Counted from the stretch's first letter, positions 1 through 9,505 are shown. The stretch is DNA of 64,000 nt from Rehaibacterium terrae (GCF_014202935.1 NZ_JACHHX010000006.1:1-64000), one strand, 5' to 3'. Numbers and translations are program-made. The notes: generated by a model from the sequence alone, not told the origin.

Positions 1-178
1 TCGCGGCTGCGCCTTCGCTGCGCTCGGTCCGGTTCTTGTCCATCGGCTCGCAGGTTCGCTCCACGCTTCCTCCCCACGGTCGGTCGCCCTTCCGCAGTTG
101 CGCTTCGCTTCGCTCGCTGTGGCCAGCTCGCGGGAGGACTTGCACCTCCAAGAGTGCGCCCGTGCCGGGCGCACCGAA
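1..178. other. Non-coding stretch downstream of pnp
   Basis: No open reading frame with a recognisable product is visible. The sequence is rich in short CTTCGCT/GCTCG-like repeats, and it contains one perfect hairpin with 9-bp arms at 154-162 and 166-174 around a TGC loop, just before the pnp terminator. It looks like degenerate intergenic repeat sequence. The left window edge cuts it, so an element or gene end further left cannot be excluded. Confidence 0.4.
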
Positions 179-209
179 GAAAAAGGCGGGCCGAAGCCCG
201 CCTTTTTCG
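179..209 (-). terminator. Intrinsic terminator of pnp (bidirectional)
   Basis: GGCGGGC (185-191), loop CGAA, GCCCGCC (196-202), flanked by A-tract 180-184 and T-tract 203-207. Read on the minus strand it follows the pnp stop by about 25 bases and ends in T5, so it can end the metY-pnp operon. The plus-strand T5 lets it work the other way too. Confidence 0.9.
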
Positions 210-231
210 TGTACCGCGGAAGCCGCGATGC

Positions 232-2334
232 TTACGCGTCGGCGCCTTCCTCGTTCACGGCCTTCATCGACAGGCGGATGCGGCCCTGCTTGTCGACTTC
301 CAGCACCTTGACCTTGACGATGTCACCTTCCTTGAGCTTGTCGGACACCTTCTCGACGCGCTCGTTGGAGATCTGCGACACGTGCACCAGGCCGTCCTTG
401 CCCGGCAGGATGGTCACGAAGGCGCCGAAGTCCATCAGCTTGGCCACCTTGCCTTCGTAGATCCGGCCCGGCTCGACGTCCGAGGTGATCTGCTCGATGC
501 GCGACTTGGCGGCCTCGGCGGCGGCGCGGTTGACCGAGGCGATGACGATGGTGCCGTCGTCCTGGATGTCGATCTGGGTGCCGGTCTCCTTGGTGATCGC
601 CTGGATGGTCGAGCCGCCCTTGCCAATGACCTCGCGGATCTTGTCCGGGTGGATCTTCATGGTCAGCAGGCGCGGGGCGAACTCGGACAGCTCGGCGCGC
701 GGCGCGCTGATGGCCTTGGCCATCTCGCCGAGGATGTGCAGGCGACCGTCCTTGGCCTGGGCCAGGGCGATCTTCATGATCTCCTCGGTGATGCCGTCGA
801 TCTTGATGTCCATCTGCAGGGCGGTGACGCCCTCGGCGGTGCCGGCGACCTTGAAGTCCATGTCGCCCAGGTGGTCCTCGTCACCGAGGATGTCGCTGAG
901 CACGACGAAGCGGTCGGCTTCCTTGATCAGACCCATGGCGATGCCCGCCACCGGCGCCTTGATCGGCACGCCCGCATCCATCATCGCCAGCGAGGAGCCA
1001 CACACCGAGGCCATCGACGAGGAGCCGTTGGACTCGGTGATCTCGGACACGCAGCGGATGGTGTACGGGAACTGCTCCATGGTCGGCATGACGGCCTGCA
1101 CGCCGCGCTTGGCGAGACGCCCGTGGCCGATCTCGCGGCGCTTCGGGCCCATCATGCGGCCGGCCTCGCCGACCGAGTACGGCGGGAAGTTGTAGTGGAA
1201 CAGGAAGTGTTCCTTCGATTCACCCTCGATCGCGTCGATGATCTGGCCGTCGCGCGCGGTACCGAGCGTCAGGGTGACCAGCGCCTGGGTCTCGCCACGG
1301 GTGAACAGCGCCGAGCCGTGGACACGCGGCAGTATGCCGGTGCGCACGGTGATCGGACGGATCGTGGTCAGGTCGCGGCCGTCGATGCGGACCTTGGTGT
1401 CGAGCACCGCGGAGCGCATGGTCTGGTACTCGAGCTCACCGAACTCCTTGCTCATCTCGCCGGCCGACCAGCCGTTCTCCTCGGCCTGCGCCTTGAGCGA
1501 CTCGATGACCTCCTTCTTCAGCGCCGAGATGGCGTCGCGGCGCTGCAGCTTGTCGCGGATCTGGAAGGCTTCGGACAGACGGTTGCCGACGGCGGCGCGG
1601 AGCGCGGCGATCATGGCTTCGTTCTTGGCCGGCGGCTGCCAGTCCCAGTGCTTGACGCCGACTTCGGCGGCGAACTCGTTGATGGCCTGGATGACGGCCT
1701 GCATCTGCCGGTGACCGAACATCACCGCGCCGAGCATCACGTCTTCGGACAGCTCCTTGGCCTCGGACTCGACCATCAGCACGGCATTCGCGGTGCCGGC
1801 GACGACCAGGTCGAGCTGCGAGCCCTGCAGTTCGGTGGTGGTCGGATTGAGCAGGTACTGGCCGTTGGCGTAGCCGACGCGGGCAGCACCGATCGGCCCC
1901 TTGAACGGCACGCCGGACAGCGCCAGGGCGGCCGAGGCGCCGATCATCGCCGGGATGTCGCCGCTGACCTCGGGGTTCATCGAGAGCACGGTGGCGATGA
2001 CCTGCACCTCATGGCGGAACTCTTCCGGGAACAGCGGGCGGATCGGACGGTCGATCAGGCGCGAGACCAGCGTCTCGCGCTCGGTCGGGCGGCCCTCGCG
2101 CTTGAAGAAGCCGCCGGGGATGCGGCCGCCGGCGTAGAACTTCTCCTGGTAGTCGACCGTGAGGGGGAAGAAGTCCATGCCCTCACGGACGGTCCTGTTG
2201 CCCACCGCGGTCACCAGCACCACGGTATCGGCCATCTTGACGATGACCGCACCACTGGCCTGGCGGGCGATCTCGCCCGTCTCCAGCGTGACCTGGTGGT
2301 TCCCGTACTGGAAGGTCTTGGTTACTTTCGCCAC
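232..2334 (-). CDS. pnp: Polyribonucleotide nucleotidyltransferase (PNPase)
   Basis: PNPase degrades RNA 3'-to-5' by phosphorolysis, alone or in the degradosome. The 700-residue protein has the usual layout: two RNase PH-like domains joined by a helical linker, with the second core carrying the [11 protein letters not shown] acidic active-site segment, then a KH domain ([13 protein letters not shown]) and a C-terminal S1 domain ([20 protein letters not shown]). The length fits the family. Start is GTG, preceded by AAGGA on the minus strand about 8 bases away; an out-of-frame ATG lies between them. It is the last gene of the rpsO-pnp end of the operon. Two hairpins lie in its leader, as expected for a gene that in E. 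coli is autoregulated through RNase III cleavage of its leader; that regulation here is inferred. Confidence 0.98.
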   Translation of the reverse strand: MAKVTKTFQYGNHQVTLETGEIARQASGAVIVKMADTVVLVTAVGNRTVREGMDFFPLTVDYQEKFYAGGRIPGGFFKREGRPTERETLVSRLIDRPIRPLFPEEFRHEVQVIATVLSMNPEVSGDIPAMIGASAALALSGVPFKGPIGAARVGYANGQYLLNPTTTELQGSQLDLVVAGTANAVLMVESEAKELSEDVMLGAVMFGHRQMQAVIQAINEFAAEVGVKHWDWQPPAKNEAMIAALRAAVGNRLSEAFQIRDKLQRRDAISALKKEVIESLKAQAEENGWSAGEMSKEFGELEYQTMRSAVLDTKVRIDGRDLTTIRPITVRTGILPRVHGSALFTRGETQALVTLTLGTARDGQIIDAIEGESKEHFLFHYNFPPYSVGEAGRMMGPKRREIGHGRLAKRGVQAVMPTMEQFPYTIRCVSEITESNGSSSMASVCGSSLAMMDAGVPIKAPVAGIAMGLIKEADRFVVLSDILGDEDHLGDMDFKVAGTAEGVTALQMDIKIDGITEEIMKIALAQAKDGRLHILGEMAKAISAPRAELSEFAPRLLTMKIHPDKIREVIGKGGSTIQAITKETGTQIDIQDDGTIVIASVNRAAAEAAKSRIEQITSDVEPGRIYEGKVAKLMDFGAFVTILPGKDGLVHVSQISNERVEKVSDKLKEGDIVKVKVLEVDKQGRIRLSMKAVNEEGADA

Positions 2335-2389
2335 GTTTTCATTCCTTCAGTCTGATGAGGCGGGGACGGCACCCTTGCCGGCCCCCGCC

Positions 2390-2413
2390 GGACCGCGGCC
2401 CAAACCGCGGTCC
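2390..2413 (-). promoter_or_regulatory. Second leader hairpin of pnp
   Basis: Inverted repeat GGACCGCGG (2390-2398) and CCGCGGTCC (2405-2413) with a 6-base loop. It sits between the rpsO terminator and the pnp start. Together with that terminator it gives the pnp leader two consecutive stems, a plausible RNase III/PNPase autoregulation target by analogy with E. coli. The structure is seen; the role is inferred. Confidence 0.5.
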
Positions 2414-2445
2414 AAAAAAAACCGCGGCGCATTTCTGCGCCGCGG
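2414..2445 (-). terminator. Intrinsic terminator after rpsO
   Basis: CCGCGGCGCA (2422-2431), loop TTTC, TGCGCCGCGG (2436-2445). On the minus strand it is followed by eight T residues (plus-strand A-tract 2414-2421). It lies 11 bases past the rpsO stop, so part of the transcription into pnp must read through it or start in this gap. Confidence 0.92.
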
Positions 2446-2456
2446 GGAGATGCGGA

Positions 2457-2717
<261 letters not shown>

Positions 2718-2816
2718 GTTTACCTCGTTGGATGCGCGACCTGCAGGAACGCCGCTACGCGGCGACGCACCGCCTGGCCCGCCGTTGATGGAAAAAATCG
2801 CTGGGTTAGCCGTGAA

Positions 2817-2846
2817 ATTGTAGCCCGGACAGGGTTTTGCGAACAA
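2817..2846 (-). promoter_or_regulatory. Putative sigma-70 promoter for rpsO
   Basis: Minus-strand TTGTTC (2841-2846), an 18-base spacer and TACAAT (2817-2822), about 100 bases upstream of the rpsO start. It lies between the hairpin element at 2852-3011 and rpsO. This gives rpsO-pnp a transcription start independent of the upstream operon, as in E. coli. Confidence 0.55.
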
Positions 2847-2851
2847 GGGCG

Positions 2852-3011
2852 CTAGCAGGCTGTTGGAAAACAGCCTGCCAGGCGAGCCAGGGATGGCTCG
2901 CAACGCAGATCGATCACTGCAAGTGGTTGATCTGTCGGGAGCGAGTCCGGACATGTGCCGGACTCGCGACTTGAAAAACGCACAGGACGTGCGTTTTCAA
3001 CAGGCTGCTAG
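2852..3011. repeat. MITE-like element of five hairpins with terminal inverted repeats, overlapping the truB stop
   Basis: The ends are near-perfect inverted repeats of about 20 bases: CTAGCAGGCTGTTGGAAAAC at the left and, read inward from the right, CTAGCAGCCTGTTGAAAAC. Between them are five consecutive stems: 2857-2864/2869-2876, 2882-2889/2894-2901, 2907-2917/2922-2932 (imperfect), 2941-2950/2958-2967 and 2975-2983/2989-2997. No coding capacity and no clear target duplication are seen. The right-hand CTAG supplies the TAG stop codon of truB. Mobility is inferred from the structure. Confidence 0.8.
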
Positions 3012-3949
3012 TCCGCCACGCCCGGCTTGGCGGCTTCGGCCGCCCAGCGGAACAGCCGCTGCGGGCGCAGGCAGCCGTCCAGGCCGATCTCGCCCAAGCC
3101 CAGCACACGGCCCGCCCGGCCGAACACGGCGACCGGGCCCGGCGTGGCGCCCTCGGCCAACCGCAGGGTCTGCCCCTGTCCCAGCCGACGCGCCTGTTCA
3201 GGTTCCAGATCGATCCGCCGCCAATCACCCAGCCCGGCTTCGACCGGCAACAGCAGCGCCTCCCGCCCGGCCTCGTCCAGTGCTTCCAGCCTGTCCAGCG
3301 TGGTCATGGCAGGTTGCCGGAACGGATCGACCCAGAGCCGGCGCAACTCGAGGATATGGGCGCCGCAGCCCAAGGCCTCGCCCAGGTCGCGCACCAGGCT
3401 GCGGATGTAAGTACCCGGGCCGCACTCCACCTCCAACCGCAACCGGTCACCGTCGCGACCGAGCAGTTCCAGGCGGAAGACCTCGACCTCGCGCTCGCCG
3501 ACCGTCACCTGCTCGCCGCGGCGGGCCTTGGCGTACAGCGGCTCGCCGCCCTGCTTGAGCGCCGAATAGACCGGCGGACGCTGGCGGATGCGGCCGCGCA
3601 GCCGTGTCAGTGCGTGCTCGATCGCGGCATCGTCGAACGCCGGTACCGGCCGCTCGCGCAGCACCTGGCCCTCGGCATCCTCGGTGTCGGTGGTGACACC
3701 CAGCCTGGCCACCGCCAGGTAGGCCTTGCGCGAGCCCAGCAGATGGCCGGCCAGCTTGGTGGCCTCGCCAAAACAGATCGGCAACAGGCCGGTGGCGAGC
3801 GGATCCAGGCTGCCGGTATGGCCGGCCTTGGCCGCACGCAGCAGGTGGCGCGCGCGCTGCAATGCCTGGTTCGAGCTGATGCCACGCGGCTTGTCGAGCA
3901 GCAGGATGCCGTCGAGGTCGCGGAAAACGGTGCGCTGGCGGTGGGTCAT
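3008..3949 (-). CDS. truB: tRNA pseudouridine(55) synthase
   Basis: Converts U55 to pseudouridine in the T-loop of tRNAs. The 313-residue protein has the motif [12 protein letters not shown] with the catalytic Asp near residue 49, an N-terminal [12 protein letters not shown] and a C-terminal PUA-like portion. The ATG at 3949 (MTHRQRTVF) is chosen because the longer reading frame upstream is only the REPIN at 3983-4046. No good Shine-Dalgarno is visible. The stop codon TAG lies inside the terminal CTAG of the hairpin element 2852-3011, so the last codons may have been altered by that insertion. It lies between rbfA and rpsO as in the E. coli operon. Confidence 0.95.
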   Translation of the reverse strand: MTHRQRTVFRDLDGILLLDKPRGISSNQALQRARHLLRAAKAGHTGSLDPLATGLLPICFGEATKLAGHLLGSRKAYLAVARLGVTTDTEDAEGQVLRERPVPAFDDAAIEHALTRLRGRIRQRPPVYSALKQGGEPLYAKARRGEQVTVGEREVEVFRLELLGRDGDRLRLEVECGPGTYIRSLVRDLGEALGCGAHILELRRLWVDPFRQPAMTTLDRLEALDEAGREALLLPVEAGLGDWRRIDLEPEQARRLGQGQTLRLAEGATPGPVAVFGRAGRVLGLGEIGLDGCLRPQRLFRWAAEAAKPGVAD

Positions 3950-3982
3950 TCGCAGGAGCGGATCGTGACTTCGGTCGATGCA

Positions 3983-4046
3983 TGGGAGCGGCCATGACCG
4001 CGACCGGAGTGCCATGCCGGGCTCATCGCGGCCATGCCCGCTCCCA
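3983..4046. repeat. REPIN (paired REP palindromes) between rbfA and truB
   Basis: Inverted arms of 21 bases at 3983-4003 and 4026-4046, matching at all but two positions. Each carries the GGGAGCGGSCATGNCCGC pattern typical of REP sequences in Pseudomonas and Xanthomonadales. It sits in the only sizeable gap between rbfA and truB. No transposase (RAYT) is present in the window. Confidence 0.8.
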
Positions 4047-4076
4047 CGCAACCCGTCCTGCGCTCACGCGACGGGA

Positions 4077-4427
4077 TCAGCCGCGGTCGAGGTCGCGCAG
4101 CAGATTGTCGATGCGCTCGCCGCGATCGACCGAATCGTCGTAGTGGAAGTGCAGCTCCGGAATGCTGCGCATGTGCAGCATACGGCCCAGACGGAAGCGG
4201 AATTCGCGTGCCAATTCCCGCAGCGCGGCCACGGCCTCGGCCGACTTCTCCGGCTGCAGCGCGGTGACGAACACCTTGGCGTGCGCCAGATCGCGGGTGA
4301 CCTCGACGTCGGACACGCTCACCGACGGCAGCCCGTGCTCGCGCACGGCCTCGTGCACGAGCTGGCCCAGCTCGCGGCGGAGCTGGGCCGATACCCGGTC
4401 GGTCCGATGGAAGGTCTTCCGGCTCAA
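4077..4427 (-). CDS. rbfA: 30S ribosome-binding factor A
   Basis: Late 30S maturation factor that binds near the 5' end of 16S rRNA and helps cold adaptation. The 116-residue protein begins (M)SRKTFHRTDRVSAQLRRELG and carries the KH-like alpha/beta fold, with SVSVSDVEVTRDLAHAKVFV and a C-terminal IPELHFHYDDSVDRGERID typical of RbfA. The start codon is TTG at 4427; no in-frame ATG lies between it and the infB stop 18 bases upstream, and a GGGA lies about 10 bases ahead. The tight spacing suggests coupling with infB, and the TTG start may lower its output. Confidence 0.96.
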   Translation of the reverse strand: MSRKTFHRTDRVSAQLRRELGQLVHEAVREHGLPSVSVSDVEVTRDLAHAKVFVTALQPEKSAEAVAALRELAREFRFRLGRMLHMRSIPELHFHYDDSVDRGERIDNLLRDLDRG

Positions 4428-4445
4428 TGCATCAGTCCCGTGCGA

Positions 4446-7019
4446 TCACAGCGTGCGCTGGACTTCGATGCGCTCGTAGCACTCGATGTGGTCGCCGACC
4501 TTGACGTCGTTGTACTGCTTGACGCCAATGCCGCACTCGGTGCCCATGCGCACTTCGTCGACGTTGTCCTTGAAGCGACGCAGCGACTCCAGCTCGCCCT
4601 GGAAGATGACGGTGTTGTCGCGCAGCACGCGGATCGGCTTGTTCCGCTTGACCACGCCCTCGATCACCATGCAGCCGGCGACCGCGCCGAACTTGGAACT
4701 GCGGAACACCTCGCGGACCTCGGCGATACCGATGATCTCCTCGCGCACCTCCACGCCGAGCAGGCCGGAAGCCACCTGCTTCACCTGGTCGATCACGTCG
4801 TAGATGATCGAGAAGTAGCGCAGGTCCAGGCCGTTGGCCTCGATGACCCTGCGCGCCGAGGCGTCGGCGCGGACGTTGAAGCCGATCACCACCGCCTTCG
4901 ATGCCGCCGCCAGGGTGGCATCGGACTCGGTGATGCCGCCCACGCCGGCCACGATCACGTTGATCCGGATCAGCTCGTTGGACAGGTTGGTCAACGCGTC
5001 GCGCAAGGCCTCGACCGAACCCTGCACGTCGGCCTTGACGACCAGGTTGAGGACCTGCTGCTCCCCGCCCTGGCCCATCTGTGCCATGATGTCCTCCATC
5101 CGGCTGCCGGCCTTGGCGACCAGGCGCGTTTCGCGGCGCTTGGCCTCGCGCTGCTGGGCCACGTCCTTGGCCAGGCGCTCGTCCTCGACCACGACGAAGT
5201 CGTCGCCGGCTTCGGGCACGCCGGACAGGCCCAGCACCACCACCGGGATCGACGGCCCGGCCTCGCTGACTTGCCGGCCGGTCTCGTCGAACAGCGCGCG
5301 GACGCGGCCGTACTGCACGCCGCAGACCAGGAAGTCGCCCTTCTTGAGCGTGCCGGACTGCACCAGCACCGTGGCGACCGGACCGCGGCCCTTGTCGAGC
5401 GAGGACTCGACCACCACGCCGGTGGCGCGACCGTCGCGCACGGCCTTCAGTTCCATGACCTCGGCCTGGACCGAGATCGCGTCGAGCAGGGCGTCGATGC
5501 CCATGCCGGTCTTCGCCGACACCGGCACGAACTGGGTGTCACCGCCCCATTCCTCGGGGATGACATCGTGGTTGGCGAGCCCCTGCTTGACGTTGTCCGG
5601 GTTGGCGTCGGACTTGTCCATCTTGTTGATGGCGACGATCAGCGGCACGCCGGCGGCCTTGGCATGCTGGATCGCTTCGACCGTCTGCGGCATCACGCCG
5701 TCGTCGGCGGCGACCACCAGCACGACGATGTCGGTGAGCTTGGCACCGCGCGCGCGCATCGCGGTGAACGCGGCATGGCCCGGCGTGTCGAGGAAGCTGA
5801 TGACACCCTTGGGCGTCTGGACGTGGTAGGCGCCGATGTGCTGGGTGATGCCGCCCGCCTCACCCGAGGCGACCTTGGTGCGGCGGATGTAGTCCAGCAG
5901 CGAGGTCTTGCCGTGGTCGACATGACCCATGATGGTGACCACCGGCGGCCGCGGTTCGGGCGTGCCCTGCGCGGCCTCGGCATGCGCCTGCAGCGCCAGC
6001 TCGGCGTCGTCCTCATGGGCGCGCACGGCCTTGTGGCCGAGTTCCTCGACCACCAGCACGGCGGTGTCATGGTCGATGGTCTGGTTGATGGTGGCCATCA
6101 CGCCCATCTTGAACAGCGCCTTGACCACTTCGCTGCCCTTGAGGGCGAGCTTCTGGGCGAGGTCGGCAACGACGATGGTGTCGCCGATGGCGACCTCGCG
6201 CGACACCGGCGCGGTGGGACGCGAGAAACCGTGCTGACCGGAGGCCTGACGGCCGTGCTCCGGTCCACGCGCCTTGCCGCCCTTCTTGCGGCTGGCGCCG
6301 CGGCGGGCACGCTCGGAGTCGGACAGGTGCAGCTGCCCGCCGGTATAACGGCCGCGCCCCTCGTCCTCCTCGCCGCCTTCGCGGTGGCCGTGGCCGCGGG
6401 CGGCCTTGTGGCGGTGCGCCTTGTCGTCGCGCGCGGGCAACGGCGCGGCCGTGCGCGGCGGCGCGGCCGGCGTCCGCGCCGGCGCTGGGGCCTCGATGGC
6501 GGGCTCGTCGGTGCGACGCGCTTCGGCGGCCTCACGCGCCAGGCGCTCGGCCTCCTCGGCCTCGCGGCGGCGGGCCTCCTCCTCGGCGCGCTTGCGCTCG
6601 GCCTCCAGCCGCGCGGCCTCCTCGGCCTCCTGCTGGCGGCGCGATTCCTCGAGCTTGCGCAACGCTTCCTCGCGCTCGGCGTCGACCGGCGAAGCCTCCT
6701 CGACCACGCTGCGCTTGACGTAGGTGCGCTTCTGGCGAACCTCGACGGCCACCGTGGTCTTGCTCTTGCCGGCCGCGACGGTCAGCTCCTGCACCTTGCG
6801 GCGCTTGAGCGTGATCTGCCTCGGCGCGGCCTCCTCGGCGGCCGTTTCGGACTTGCCGTGGGTGCGCCGCAGGAAGCCGAGAAGCTTCATCTTCTCGGTC
6901 GGGGTCACCAACTGGTCCGGCCCGCTGAAGCTCATGCCGGCCTCGGCAAGCTGCTCAAGGAGCTTCTCGACCGGGGTGCCGACCAGCTTGGCGAGCGTAC
7001 GTACGGTGACTTCGGACAT
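4446..7019 (-). CDS. infB: Translation initiation factor IF-2
   Basis: GTPase that delivers initiator tRNA to the 30S subunit and promotes 50S joining. The 857-residue protein has an N-terminal IF2 domain ([20 protein letters not shown]), a long charged Glu/Arg/Ala-rich linker (about residues 90-270), then the G domain with [14 protein letters not shown] and NKMD motifs, and C-terminal beta-barrel and tRNA-binding domains. Length is close to E. coli IF2-1 (890). The start at 7019 is preferred over a longer frame because an AGGAAG Shine-Dalgarno precedes it and it matches the family N-terminus. Internal starts giving shorter isoforms are possible but not proven. Confidence 0.98.
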   Translation of the reverse strand: MSEVTVRTLAKLVGTPVEKLLEQLAEAGMSFSGPDQLVTPTEKMKLLGFLRRTHGKSETAAEEAAPRQITLKRRKVQELTVAAGKSKTTVAVEVRQKRTYVKRSVVEEASPVDAEREEALRKLEESRRQQEAEEAARLEAERKRAEEEARRREAEEAERLAREAAEARRTDEPAIEAPAPARTPAAPPRTAAPLPARDDKAHRHKAARGHGHREGGEEDEGRGRYTGGQLHLSDSERARRGASRKKGGKARGPEHGRQASGQHGFSRPTAPVSREVAIGDTIVVADLAQKLALKGSEVVKALFKMGVMATINQTIDHDTAVLVVEELGHKAVRAHEDDAELALQAHAEAAQGTPEPRPPVVTIMGHVDHGKTSLLDYIRRTKVASGEAGGITQHIGAYHVQTPKGVISFLDTPGHAAFTAMRARGAKLTDIVVLVVAADDGVMPQTVEAIQHAKAAGVPLIVAINKMDKSDANPDNVKQGLANHDVIPEEWGGDTQFVPVSAKTGMGIDALLDAISVQAEVMELKAVRDGRATGVVVESSLDKGRGPVATVLVQSGTLKKGDFLVCGVQYGRVRALFDETGRQVSEAGPSIPVVVLGLSGVPEAGDDFVVVEDERLAKDVAQQREAKRRETRLVAKAGSRMEDIMAQMGQGGEQQVLNLVVKADVQGSVEALRDALTNLSNELIRINVIVAGVGGITESDATLAAASKAVVIGFNVRADASARRVIEANGLDLRYFSIIYDVIDQVKQVASGLLGVEVREEIIGIAEVREVFRSSKFGAVAGCMVIEGVVKRNKPIRVLRDNTVIFQGELESLRRFKDNVDEVRMGTECGIGVKQYNDVKVGDHIECYERIEVQRTL

Positions 7020-7129
7020 GTGACTTCCTGTTCCTGGGCGTCTGGGCGCCCGCTGGGGCGCCCGGTTCAAGCAAGCGTGCTCGACTCAAGCGAGCGATTG
7101 TACAGCCTGGCCGGCCATGCCGGCGCGGC

Positions 7130-8617
7130 TCATTCGAACCAGTGCTGGCGCGCGGCCATGATCAGGGCCGCGGCGCGCTCCTCGTCCATGCCTTCGATGT
7201 CGAGGATCTCGTCCACCGCCAGGTCGGCGAGGTCGTCACGGGTGACGATCCCGCGCGCGGCCAGGGCGTAGGCGGTCGCCTCGTCCATGCCGTCCAGCGC
7301 GAGCAGATCGGGGTCGGGCTTGTGCTCCTCCAGCTCCTCCTCGGCCGCCAGCGCCTCGGTCAGCAACGCGTCGCGGGCACGGGCGCGCAACTCTTCGACG
7401 ATATCCTCGTCGAAGCCCTCCACCGCCAGCAGCTCGCCGACCGGCACGTAGGCGATCTCCTCGACGGTGCTGAAGCCCTCGGACACCAGGATGCCGGCGA
7501 TTTCCTCGTCCACTTCCAGCTTGTCCATGAACAACTGGCGGGCGGCGGCCTGCTCGGCCTCCGTCTTGGCGGTGACCTGGTCCTGGGTCATCACGTTGAG
7601 CTGCCAGCCGGTCAGCCGGCTGGCCAGGCGCACGTTCTGGCCGCCCTTGCCGATCGCCTGGGCGAGCTTGTCCTCGGCCACGGCGATGTCCATGGAGTGC
7701 TTCTCCTCGTCGACGATGATCGACTGGACCTCCGCGGGCGCCATCGCGTTGATCACGAACTGGGCCGGATTCTCGCTCCACTGGATGATGTCGATGCGCT
7801 CGCCGTTGAGCTCGTTCGACACCGCCTGCACGCGCGAGCCGCGCATGCCGATGCAGGCACCGATCGGATCGGTACGGTTGTCGTGGGCGATCACCGCGAT
7901 CTTGGCGCGGTCGCCGGGGTCGCGGGCGGCGGCCTTGATCTCGACCAACCCCTGGCCGACCTCGGGCACCTCGAGCTTGAACAGTTCGATCATGAATTCC
8001 GGCGCGGCGCGCGAGATGAACAGCTGCGGGCCGCGGGTCTCGGCGCGCACGTCGTACAGGTAGCCGCGCACGCGGTCGCCCGGGCGCAGCACGTCGCGCG
8101 GAATCGCCTTGTCCTTGGGAATGAAGCCTTCGGCGTTGCCGCCCAGGTCGACGTAGACGTTGCCGCGCTCGACACGCTTGACGATGGCGGTGACCAGCTC
8201 GCCGACGCGGTTTTTCCATGCCTCGACGACCTGCGCACGCTCGGCCTCGCGAACCCGCTGCACGATTACCTGCTTGGCAGCCTGGGCAGCGATCCGGCCG
8301 AACTCCGGATTCTCGATCTTCTCCTCGATGAAGTCGCCGACCTGGACATCCGCCTTCTCCTCGATCGCGTCCATCAGACGGATCTGCCGGTCGGGAGACT
8401 CCATCACCACGTCATCGGGGACGACCTCCCAGCGGCGGAAGGTCTCGTAGCTGCCGTCCTTGGGGTTGATCGACACCCGGACCAAAACGTCCTGGTCGTG
8501 GTAGCGCTTCTTCGCCGCCGAGGCGAGCGCCGCCTCCATCGCCTCGAAGATGACCTCGCGCGGGACGCCCTTCTCGTTGGCGACCGCGTCCACCACCATC
8601 AACAGTTCCTTGCTCAT
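7130..8617 (-). CDS. nusA: Transcription termination/antitermination factor NusA
   Basis: Binds RNA polymerase and nascent RNA to control pausing, termination and antitermination. The 495-residue protein, the same length as E. coli NusA, begins [20 protein letters not shown]. It has the N-terminal RNAP-binding domain, an S1 domain (residues about 135-200), two KH domains, and two C-terminal helix-hairpin acidic repeats ending in [14 protein letters not shown]. The ATG at 8617 has GGAG upstream, whereas the longer frame overlaps rimP out of frame. It sits between rimP and infB. Confidence 0.98.
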   Translation of the reverse strand: MSKELLMVVDAVANEKGVPREVIFEAMEAALASAAKKRYHDQDVLVRVSINPKDGSYETFRRWEVVPDDVVMESPDRQIRLMDAIEEKADVQVGDFIEEKIENPEFGRIAAQAAKQVIVQRVREAERAQVVEAWKNRVGELVTAIVKRVERGNVYVDLGGNAEGFIPKDKAIPRDVLRPGDRVRGYLYDVRAETRGPQLFISRAAPEFMIELFKLEVPEVGQGLVEIKAAARDPGDRAKIAVIAHDNRTDPIGACIGMRGSRVQAVSNELNGERIDIIQWSENPAQFVINAMAPAEVQSIIVDEEKHSMDIAVAEDKLAQAIGKGGQNVRLASRLTGWQLNVMTQDQVTAKTEAEQAAARQLFMDKLEVDEEIAGILVSEGFSTVEEIAYVPVGELLAVEGFDEDIVEELRARARDALLTEALAAEEELEEHKPDPDLLALDGMDEATAYALAARGIVTRDDLADLAVDEILDIEGMDEERAAALIMAARQHWFE

Positions 8618-8645
8618 GGCATAGCTCCAAATGCGGTCGGACCGC

Positions 8646-9191
8646 TCAAGATTTCCTGGAAGACTTTCCGGCGCGCCGCGCACGACCGGCGCCTGGCGCC
8701 GGCTCGGGCCTGGCCGGCGCCAGACCGAGCGCGACCAGGTCCGGCACCAGCCGGGCCTTGTCGATATTGCCGTGCGGCAGCGCGAATTCCTGCTCGTCGG
8801 CGACCAGCACGATGGTGTCGCCATCCACGCGGGCGATGATGCCCTGCAGGCGGCGGCGCCCGTCGATGGGCAGACGCAGCGACACTTTGGCCCGCTCTCC
8901 GGCGAAACGGGCGAACTGTGCCGGGGTGAACAGCGGCCGGTCGATGCCGGGCGAGGACACTTCCAGCGTGTACTGACCGCTGATCGGATCGTGAACGTCG
9001 AGCACCGCCGACACCTCGCGACTGACCGATTCGCAGTCGTCCAGCGTCACGTGCCGCTCGGGCGCGTCGATATACAGACGCAGCAGCGAGCGGCCGCTCG
9101 ACGGCGCGAATTCCGCGCCCAGCAGCTCCAGCCCCAGCGAGGTCACGGTGGGGGCCAGCAGTTCGACGATTTCGGTCGCCTTGTCGCTCAC
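8646..9191 (-). CDS. rimP: Ribosome maturation factor RimP
   Basis: Assists 30S assembly before S12 and S19 join. The 181-residue protein has the N-terminal alpha/beta domain (VEFASSG-like [28 protein letters not shown]) and the C-terminal SH3-like domain. It is about 30 residues longer than E. coli RimP because of a Pro/Arg/Lys-rich tail ([20 protein letters not shown]) likely to contact RNA. The start is GTG at 9191 with AGGA about 9 bases upstream. It is the first protein gene after metY and the tandem terminators, so its expression probably depends on read-through from the metY promoter. Confidence 0.95.
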   Translation of the reverse strand: MSDKATEIVELLAPTVTSLGLELLGAEFAPSSGRSLLRLYIDAPERHVTLDDCESVSREVSAVLDVHDPISGQYTLEVSSPGIDRPLFTPAQFARFAGERAKVSLRLPIDGRRRLQGIIARVDGDTIVLVADEQEFALPHGNIDKARLVPDLVALGLAPARPEPAPGAGRARRAGKSSRKS

Positions 9192-9236
9192 GTCGGCTGT
9201 TCCTGTGCAATCGAGCGGGATGATTCCGCCAACAAA

Positions 9237-9257
9237 AAAGGGCCCGCAAGGCCCTTT
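9237..9257 (-). terminator. Terminator between metY and rimP (distal)
   Basis: AAAGGGCC (9237-9244), loop CGCAA, GGCCCTTT (9250-9257). On the minus strand it is followed by a T-rich stretch (TTTTTTGTT across stem base and flank). It is the second of two hairpins between the initiator tRNA and rimP, and with the first likely attenuates transcription into the operon. Confidence 0.8.
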
Positions 9258-9320
9258 CCGGTACGTCCTGGTTCCGGGGTGCCGCGCCCGGCCGGGCGAT
9301 CACGGCACCAAGCCCCGGTA

Positions 9321-9350
9321 AGCAAAAGAGCCTCGCGAGGAGGCTCTTTC
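9321..9350 (-). terminator. Terminator directly after initiator tRNA (proximal)
   Basis: AAAGAGCCT (9325-9333), 7-base loop, AGGCTCTTT (9341-9349), ending in TTTT on the minus strand. It starts about 13 bases past the tRNA CCA end. It fits 3' processing and partial termination of the metY transcript. Confidence 0.85.
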
Positions 9351-9362
9351 GTTACCAGAAAC

Positions 9363-9439
9363 TGGTAGCGGGGGCAGGATTTGAACCTGCGACCTTCGGG
9401 TTATGAGCCCGACGAGCTGCCAGACTGCTCCACCCCGCA
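9363..9439 (-). tRNA. metY: Initiator tRNA-fMet (anticodon CAT)
   Basis: 77-nucleotide tRNA on the minus strand with encoded CCA (9363-9365) and anticodon CAT (9403-9405). Initiator hallmarks are visible: three consecutive G-C pairs closing the anticodon stem (TCGGG/CCCGA) and an unpaired first acceptor position. Here positions 1 and 72 are both U rather than the usual C and A. The T-arm reads GCAGGTTCAAATCCTGC. It is placed ahead of rimP exactly as metY is in E. coli. Confidence 0.97.
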
Positions 9440-9451
9440 GCAGAGACCGCA

Positions 9452-9480
9452 ATTATAGGAACGCACCGCGTGGTTGGCAA
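9452..9480 (-). promoter_or_regulatory. Strong sigma-70 promoter of metY and the rimP-pnp operon
   Basis: Minus-strand TTGCCA (9475-9480), a 17-base spacer and a perfect TATAAT (9452-9457). This places transcription start a few bases before the tRNA 5' end at 9439. It is the best promoter match in the window and lies in the 66-base gap after nuoN, separating the nuo and metY operons. Confidence 0.88.
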
Positions 9481-9505
9481 GCCTCTGGCCCCGGGGACGG
9501 CACGA

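Noticed and set aside
154-2355. A 733-residue open frame on the plus strand opposite pnp
   Set aside because: It is the antisense shadow of pnp, Asp/Leu/His-rich and without family features. High GC makes such frames common throughout the window.
2718-2954. Upstream extension of rpsO to 165 residues
   Set aside because: It runs through the promoter and hairpin element; S15 is about 89 residues and has a good ribosome-binding site at 2717.
3978-7271. A 1097-residue plus-strand open frame opposite infB
   Set aside because: Composition (His, Asp, Leu, Val runs) is that of an antisense shadow; infB on the minus strand is fully conserved.
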